Below are positions 57,426-64,000 of a stretch of DNA of 64,000 nucleotides, one piece after another. The notes beneath the pieces were generated by a model that worked only from the letters and a program-made list of their open reading frames with translations, was not told the origin of the DNA and did no database searches. The DNA comes from Polyodon spathula. Taxonomy: Eukaryota; Chordata; Actinopteri; Acipenseriformes; Polyodontidae. The first letter of the stretch is position 1. Each line of letters begins with the position of its first letter. The position numbers were made by a program, and so were the translations under genes. Where the stretch lies: the NCBI RefSeq assembly GCF_017654505.1, contig NC_054547.1:23426346-23490345 (forward strand), read 5' to 3'.

Positions 57426-58354
57426 AATCATGTACCAGTGTTTTCTATTGGTCTTGTTAGAATCAAAAGAAGAAATTGAAGAGCTAACAAAAGAGTGGAA
57501 AACGAATTTGTGTACCTAAATTATTGGATTGAAACTATGAATGTGATGAAGGAATGGGTACAGTTATTACTGAAGAAGAGACAAGGGAGCAGCGCAAGAA
57601 TGCAGTAAGTTCAATTCTTTAGTCTATTGTCTATTTCTCCCCGGTATACACCAATAATTACATAACATGAAATACTAGTCTCCAACCTTTGGGGTTTTCT
57701 TGCAATACTCTCATGGTCAAAGTTTTTTTTTTCCTTTAAATGAATGCATATTTTTCCAAAAATTGCTACAATATCTTTTTACATTTTTATTTTTTAACAA
57801 ATAATTGTAAAATATTTTCAAATGCAGTAAAAAGAACCATGTAAATCTGTTAGGTATGTGTTTAGTGTTTATTACTTAACTAATTAATAAATACTATTTT
57901 TTTTGGTCAAAATTTATGTGCTTCAAAAGGAAAATAAAACAGCCTGCTTGAGATTTTGAAAGAAAGGAAAGCTGAGAAAAAGAAAACATTGTTTACTGAT
58001 AGTCCTAAAAAACAAAACAAAAAATACAGACTGGAAGTGGTGAAAAAGAGGATAATGGATTATGTTAACTTCTCAAATGATACCTCTGGCAGTGATGGGT
58101 AAATAATTTCCCCCAAAATGTACACTGAATCTCAGCTTTGTAGGTCACCTCGGATAAGGGTGTCTGCTTAATAAACAAATAATAATAATGACTAGAACTG
58201 CCAGGCCAAGCCCCAGTACCAGTATCAAACACTACTGAAATTACTTGAAGAAACAGGTTTAGTTCTTGATATTTTCCAAGTTTCAAAATCACTAACTTCA
58301 CCAGTTCATCAGAAACAGATTTTTAAAGTTTTTTTCAAAAAATGCATCATATGG
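57426..58354. other. AT-rich non-coding stretch
   Basis: Near 58131-58190, GGTCACCTCGGATAAGGGTG with TCTGCTTAATAAACAAATAA resembles another L2/SINE tail. No gene. Confidence 0.4.
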
Positions 58355-59003
58355 TGTGGCGGAGTGTCCCTCCCCTCTATATTTATAAGTGTTTTTTGTT
58401 GTATGTAGTGTATTTAATGTTGGTGTTTATGTATAAAAAACAGAGGATATAAATATGGGTGCGAGCAAAAGTGTTTATAATGTATATTTTGTATTTAGGC
58501 ACGAGGATTGCACAGCACTTCATGTGCAAGTAAAATAATATGTGAGCACAGGGAAATGCACTTTTATTAATTCACGTGCAGTTCTACAGAGACTCCAATT
58601 GAATGATTGATTAGAAATCGATTCTCGGTACAGCTACATAAAAGCTGCATATTTTCACTCACTCAGGGTTATGTGTTCATGAGTGGAGAACGGGTGAGAG
58701 AGAGGAGTTTTTTGGGGTTTTGAAATAACAATTGCTACAGCGTGCTGGAAGTGCCAAAACGGTACTTGTTTGTCTGTTCGTCCACTGTGTTGTTTAGTGT
58801 TGTCCGTTTTGTTTACCTTTTATTTTGGCCTCAAGTGCTGTGTCCTGTTTTGTGTGTTTTGTTTAAAACCTTTTGTTTGTGATTATTATAGATTTACAAT
58901 AACACCTTGGAAGCCATAGCATCACAGATTCACTGCCCTACCTTTGTTGTTCTTAGTCCTTCTTCTGGTCTGACATCACCCCTGCAAAGCCATCCTGTTC
59001 ACA
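58355..59003 (+). mobile_element. solo LTR (family 2)
   Basis: It starts TGTGGCGGAGTGTCCC and ends AGCCATCCTGTTCACA, 649 bp. It has the promoter inverted repeat (left arm TCTACAGAGACT, decayed) and CATAAAAG. No primer site follows, so it is solo. The flanks (TATGG, GGTGG) do not match cleanly. Confidence 0.85.
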
Positions 59004-59129
59004 GGTGGCCATGCTGGTTTACGCACAAACACCATTTTTAAAAAAGTAAATTGTACTGGCACATGCATGATGATTTCCAGGTTTGGAGTTAATGAAGTAA
59101 CATTTTTTAAACTGAATCAGTTTTAAATT

Positions 59130-59960
59130 TAAGAAGAAAATGTAGGGCTGGTGACCATTTTGTTTAACAAAACAACACATTTTGTGAATTCTACTGTCAC
59201 CGGGGTGATGCCTACCAAGTTGGTTAAATGGTTTTCGAGCCGAAGCAGGTTGTTGTTTGGTAAGTGTTTCATTCAAATTTGCGGCAGTCCTTTAGATATT
59301 AAAATGTATCGCAGCAACTTCTGCTTCACAAAACTTGAAGCAGGTTTGGATGCTGATGATATATGCCAAGTGTTAGATCAATCACTACACCAGTTATAAA
59401 AGGAAGGAGTTTTTGAAAGGTTTCTAAAAAACCAGCTATTTTGGTTCAGGTCAATACAATTTTTTTAAGTGTCAGTTGTATTGATACAGTGACAGGGATG
59501 ATGCTTGTGAAATTAAAGTAAACCGTTTGTCAACTGAGGCAGTTTAAAATTTAAGATGTAAATGTACGTCTGGCGGCCATATTGTTTTACAAAACATCAC
59601 CATTTTAACATATTTGTATTCCATTATCACTGGGACAATGCCTACCAAGTTTGGAGTTTATTGGTCAAATGGATTTCAAATAAACACAGTTTGCTGTGAG
59701 GGATGTGTTTCAGTAAAAATTTGTGGCAGTAATTTTGAAAGTAAAATTTATCGCAGCAACTTTTGCTTTGTAAAATTGTAGGTTTAGTTGCTGATGAAAT
59801 ATGCTAAATTTCAGATCAATCTGTTCACTGGTTCCCAAGGAGAAGATTTTGAAAGGTTTTTCCAAGAAATGCGTCAGGCCGCCATCTTGGTTGATGCAGG
59901 AGTTCAATTTTTTTTGCATCTGAACTGTAATCAACATGATACCTACCAAGTTTCATGACT
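59130..59960. repeat. diverged tandem repeat of an unknown element
   Basis: Two copies about 435 bp apart share TGCCTACCAAGTT, ATCGCAGCAACTT, CAGATCAAT and GATTTTGAAAGG-like strings. CTACCAAGTTTCATGACTGG near 59943 and CTACTAAGTTTCGTAAG near 60604 continue the pattern. No coding. Confidence 0.55.
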
Positions 59961-60003
59961 GGTTACACCATGTGCAAACAGGAGCAGTTATTCCAAGTTG
60001 ATG

Positions 60004-60005
<2 letters not shown>

Positions 60006-60069
<64 letters not shown>
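60006..60069. repeat. (AAT)n microsatellite
   Basis: About 21 uninterrupted AAT/ATA units. Confidence 0.95.
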
Positions 60070-60072
<3 letters not shown>

Positions 60073-61090
60073 CTAGAAGTTGCAACCAACTTGAAGGCTT
60101 TCAAGGCATTCTTGTTCATATCTGTGTTCCATAGTAACCATTACACTATCTGCACTATGTAAGGAGTTATAAGCTAGTTTTGCATTTGACCTTCAGGAGA
60201 GGTCAAATGGTCAAGGAAATTTTTTAATAGAGTATATATGGGTTCATTTGTGTGTTCCATAGTAACTACGACACTTTTTGAATTCTCAAAGGAGTTCTAA
60301 ACAAGTTTTGCATTTGAGCTTTAGCAAGGTAGTAAGTGCAATATGTGCAATTTGACCATAGCTGAAATTTGATTGGGTAACAGTGGCCATGTTTTTTTTT
60401 TTTTTTTATGTAGCAACTTGATTTGCACAAACTTGATAGACAACCTTTCCAGGGCTATGTATGCAAGATTTGTCTCCGTCAACAATCGTTTCAGAGAAGA
60501 AGTTGATTGAATATTTTTGACAAATCTATTATGGCCACCATACCATGTGACCTATGACCTTCATTTTCGGTCTGACACAACTTCCCTTAGGTGCCTATTA
60601 CCCTACTAAGTTTCGTAAGTTTCCGTGCAATGGTGTTGATTTTAGAGATTTTTTTTTTTAAGAGAGGAAGAAACAAATTGAGAGGAACGGTAATTCCTCA
60701 TACAAGTTAGAAAAACTTGTTTGAAAAACTATCGTGAGTCTCTATACAGCTCCAAGAGTTTTGCTGTTTTTCACCATGAGTCACTTAGAATTACCATTTG
60801 TACCAGTACCAAAAGACTGAAACTTTCTTACATCAAATGTGAAAAAAATGTAAATACCTCTTATACACAACAAGATATAAGTCATCAAACTAAGGTAAAA
60901 TTGTTGTTCTTCCATTTACTTTAAGAGTGTGTAGCGACTATTCAACAGAAAAGCAAAATAACTGACATCTACCAATCATGTGATTCCACATGTTGGTCAT
61001 CGTCAAAATAAACCAGGGACCATAGGCAGTTTGATATCCACACCATTTATATTAAATAATGTATTTATGTTTTAAAACAGCACATACAGC
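60070..61090. other. non-coding stretch with a dispersed repeat
   Basis: 60660-60880 matches 25490-25715 in pieces (GGAACGGTAATTCCTC). Otherwise nothing is recognised. Confidence 0.4.
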
Positions 61091-61097
61091 AGAAAAT

Positions 61098-61170
61098 AAA
61101 TAACCGTGGTTTGAACTTGCAACATGACGTTCTTGAGGAGCACACTGCCTTAGCCTTACCACACGGCCCG
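61098..61170 (-). other. tRNA-like sequence (SINE head or pseudo-tRNA)
   Basis: On the minus strand GGCCGTGTGGTAAGGC resembles the A-box region of tRNA-Ser/Leu (GGCCGAGTGGTTAAGGC), and AAGTTCAAACCACGG 45 bases on resembles a B-box. The acceptor arms do not pair well, so this is not a working tRNA. Confidence 0.4.
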
Positions 61171-61339
61171 AATCCTTGAATCTACTTTCCCCATTACACC
61201 CTCCTCCCAGGAAAAGTAATCCACATTTTGGTGATCTTTCCCTGCACAGATCTTTCCTTATCACACTTCATCAGCAAGGACCCGAGTTTGAACAGCACCC
61301 TTTCGTGCACCGGTCGTGGGAATACAATTGTTGTTTGTT

Positions 61340-61890
61340 TTTTACTTTTGAGTGTGAACGCTTGCCGTGTACCCCCCGATACCATTGCTGGTAGAGGGGT
61401 TATTCACAATTAAAACACAGTAATTTTTTGGGAGAAACTCCCTGTCACTTTGTGTGACACCTGACAGAAACATCACTACACCACTCAGTGTGAACAGTGT
61501 CGTGCGCGGATATTCTTCCCCCATGATGTTCAGACGTCGGAGGATGGCCTGTTTAACCAACCAATACTGGCGGGTGAGCATCGGTCATGGCCTGATAGGC
61601 TGGTAGGGCCTTGCCGATTAGTCTGGAGCCCAGTTGGCTAGCCCAGTACTCCTGTGGCCATGATGCAGTGGTAGCCAGGCACTTGAACGCCACCAGATAT
61701 ACCTCTGGGTCATTCTCCACCATCATTTTCTGCACATTTGCCTGGGTATGTTCATCACAGGTCCTGCTATTTCTGATACCGACCCTCTCAAATCAGAGCC
61801 ACATATCTCTCTTTCTTTTTCTCTGCAACCTCCCATCTATCATCCAGCCCTTGCAGCAATGCAGATAGTGCAGTGACGTCCATATCCATG
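61340..61890 (-). pseudogene. Gypsy gag N-terminal part, broken
   Basis: Minus strand: a start MDMDVTALSALLQGLDDRWE with a charged helix, a frameshift, ENDPEVYLVAFKCLA, SWPQEYWASQLG and AYQAMTDAHP (61553-61735), another shift, then KQAILRRLNIMGEEYPRT. This is the Gypsy/Gmr1 gag domain. The start lies just after a primer site and LTR, as expected for gag. The rest of the element is missing. Confidence 0.75.
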
Positions 61891-61901
61891 TTCTAACACC
61901 A
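61887..61901 (-). promoter_or_regulatory. primer binding site, decayed tRNA-Leu type
   Basis: Minus-strand TGGTGTTAGAACATG, two bases after the LTR end. Confidence 0.6.
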
Positions 61902-61903
61902 CG

Positions 61904-62573
61904 TGTGGCAAAGTAGTTAGACAATAACATTGTTCACGGTCCAAACAGTTCTTTTAATTTTTGTCACAGTTTGGCACCGTAAAAGAATAATGCTGTTAAC
62001 TACACAGCAAATATTTAATTGCACAGCTAAGCAAAACAGGGTTTCAATCCAGAAATAATACAAGCACGGCTCTGCATTCTTTCTCGCAATGCTCCAGTGC
62101 TGGTGGTGAATACACAGTTATGTTGTGATTAGTGCAGTATTTGGACTCCAGGTTTAATGCTAGCTGGAACAACAACAGCTCCCGGTTGCTAGCCGTCTAC
62201 TAATTACAAATAACAGTGGTTAACAAAAGAAATACAAACACTCATGGTTTTGTTTTACAGTTTCCTTTACAGGTCCTTGCAGTAACTAAAACAAATGAAC
62301 AGATTGCGTCATCACATCCCTTAAAATACCTTTAGTCATGCCCACTCCGATAGTGACTTCAATCACGTCTCCTCCAATCCATGACTGACATATTGCTTAC
62401 CGCACTAGAGTGATGACTTCTGGTATTGTGACTCCACCCCCTTCCTGGATGGCAGGCTTCCAACTGACTCTGGAATGAACTGCCATCCAGTACAAGATAC
62501 ACTGTTCCTGTTATACAGCGCCCTCACATGTCGGGAGGGAGATTGTTGACTAGGATTAATTTGCTCTGTCACA
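61904..62573 (-). repeat. 5' LTR of a minus-strand Gypsy element
   Basis: On the minus strand it starts TGTGACAGAGCAAATTAATCC and ends CTACTTTGCCACA, 670 bp. It is distantly related to the 2582-4268 family (shared CCCGACATGTGAGGG-like string). Gag follows in the right position. Confidence 0.75.
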
Positions 62574-63159
62574 AATATACATTGAAAAAAAAAAAAACAC
62601 TTAAGCTATAATGAGGGCATTTATTTTACAGTCGGATGAGGAGAAAGTCTGTAAAAGAAGGCTTTCGTTTTGCTTTTGTGCACATTGGATTACAGTATGT
62701 ATAAATTGTTAGGTTTCTTATATGCTAATCAACAATACATGTATTCTTATAATGCAAGTAACTGAATTAACTGTGCCACCCAAGTTATTACTTTATTTTA
62801 ACTGGGTTAGTATTTAATTAAATGTAGTGAAGTTACTATTTTTGTTTTATTTTATTTTATTGCCGCTCCACCACTGCCTTAGAGTGAATACTTTTAGTAT
62901 TAGTCTTGAGTCTTATTTTGTGTCTCTCTATTTGTGTTTAAATCCCTTTGTTTTGGCCCTTGTGCACTTTTATTTTGTGTAAAAGTAGTTTATAATAAAA
63001 GTAGTATTTTTTTTTTTTTAACTGCAGTCTGTCTTTGGGCCTCTATCCACTCGCCAGCCTGTCTCAACTACACACTGTAAAAAAGAAAATTGAGGTCTCA
63101 AAAAAAAAAAAAAAAAAAAAGCCAAAAATGTGTATGCAGCAAATTACGTAAAGCAATAT
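62574..63159. other. non-coding, with a U5 fragment of an element-A-type LTR
   Basis: 62890-63060 (CTTGTGCACTTTTATTTTGTG, then AACTGCAGTCTGTCTTTGGG, CCACTCGCCAGCCTG) matches the end of the 5' LTR at 5040-5463. A poly-A run lies at 63100-63120. Confidence 0.55.
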
Positions 63160-64000
63160 CCCGCAGGAGTTTTATGCAGCAAATGGAGGTAAGCTCTTCT
63201 GTACGTCCTGCAACATTACTGTAGATCACTATCAAGAATCGACTGTTGACAGCAGATTCAAGTATTCACTGAAAGAAAAAAGCAGAAATCCAGAGCAGTA
63301 CTGACAGCTTTACTTGCAAAGAAACAAGAAACTGTGACTTCCTTGTTCCAAGCATCCGCTGAAAACCGTGACGCATGAAACACATTAAATTTTGACCTGA
63401 CAGATGCATTTGTTTACGCAAATACCCCTCTTGAAAAATTGGATAACCAAAAGTTATGTAAATTCTTCAAACTGAGTGTAGCAAATGGTGGAGCGCTTCT
63501 TTCATCAGCCCAGCTGAGACGTGAATACTTACCTAAAGTTGCAGAGTATCACAAGCAGGAGATTATGGAATTGATAGAACAGTCTGGTTGCTTGTCAGTG
63601 GTCACTGAGGAGTTGACTGATGCCCAAGATCAGTATGGGTTACACATTGTATTTGTTTTGCAAGTCCTAAATGGTGAACATGAATCTGATGTACTGGAAC
63701 TGAAAGCTGACCTTGCAGATACACTACCTGCAGGCTGTTAATTACAACACCGTTTCACAAGCTATTGTGAAGTGCTTGAATAACTTTGGTGTTGATTTTT
63801 ATGATGTCAGTGCATTTCTCTCTATATTTGCTGTTTATAAAAAAAATAATAATCTGTACACAATTTATAAAATAGTTCCGTGCACATTCCGTGAAATATG
63901 ATACTTCACTGGTGACACTGCCATGAATTTTAAAGAAAATTAACAATTTTCACAGGGCCTTATACATGGTGCAAGACAAAGCAAGCATATGTCAAACACT
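63160..64000 (+). pseudogene. hAT transposase fragment, runs off the window
   Basis: The best frame, 63439-63741, reads LCKFFKLSVANGGALLSSAQ, LRREYLPKVAEYHKQEIMEL and SVVTEELTDAQDQYGLHIVF. The last holds the conserved start of the hAT catalytic domain (usually DETSD/DETTD; here EELTD). A frameshift near 63738 leads to NYNTVSQAIVKCLNNFGVDF and DVSAFLS, then further pieces to the edge. Upstream DNA (from about 63160) reads as a broken N-terminus. Pseudogene by its frame breaks. Confidence 0.75.

Noticed and set aside
61270..61330. Second tRNA B-box-like string (GTTCAAACTCG, minus strand)
   Set aside because: No A-box at the right distance and no foldable arms.

Overview
This is a eukaryotic, transposon-saturated window with no host gene, rRNA or CRISPR array that I can support. 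It has long AT-rich stretches, microsatellites and minisatellites, and almost every recognisable protein fragment is transposon-derived: Gypsy-type pol and gag, DIRS reverse transcriptase, a Penelope-like element, a CR1-like LINE, Tc1, PIF/Harbinger, piggyBac-type, Mutator-like and hAT sequences. This mixture fits a fish-like vertebrate. The CR1-like LINE with a TTCTTATG tail and the tRNA-Leu-primed LTR elements make me think of a non-teleost ray-finned fish such as a sturgeon or paddlefish, but that is inference.

Layout. 1-5 kb: AT-rich DNA, a 40-bp minisatellite, and a solo LTR (2582-4268, GTCAT on both sides) that carries a MITE and a second LTR. 5.0-7.4 kb: element A, a short LTR element with one ORF (two CCHC zinc knuckles plus tandem repeats). 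9.8-11.8 kb: element B, a damaged double copy of the same kind, hit by an opposite-strand solo LTR. 12.6-15 kb: Gypsy integrase and reverse transcriptase scraps. 17.0-18.6 kb: a Tc1 element whose right end is lost in a (TA)n tract. 19.7-22.6 kb: element F, tandemly expanded. 25.7-31.8 kb: element C, with a CR1-like LINE in its 5' LTR and a solo LTR inside the LINE. 32-34 kb: LTR pieces and an integrase fragment. 34.1-36.4 kb: Penelope-like element. 37-39.7 kb: DIRS-like element. 40.4-49.5 kb: a Gypsy element whose LTR holds a piggyBac-type MITE, whose body is split by element D (GGTAC on both sides), and whose 3' LTR is split by a further 1.2-kb insertion. 49.5-50.4 kb: two inverted-repeat structures. 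51.2-54.8 kb: a 28-bp satellite-like array. 55-64 kb: solo LTRs, a Harbinger transposase, a Gypsy gag fragment and a hAT transposase running off the end.

The most interesting signal is the group A, B, C, D and F. These are short LTR elements with a tRNA-Leu-type primer binding site and a small ORF that keeps nucleocapsid-like zinc knuckles but has no protease, reverse transcriptase or integrase. The knuckles are followed by a W-rich module (A and D) and/or proline-rich tandem repeats (B, C, D, F). They look like non-autonomous passengers of the autonomous Gypsy elements whose pol remnants lie around them. Clean target-site duplications allow much of the insertion order to be read.
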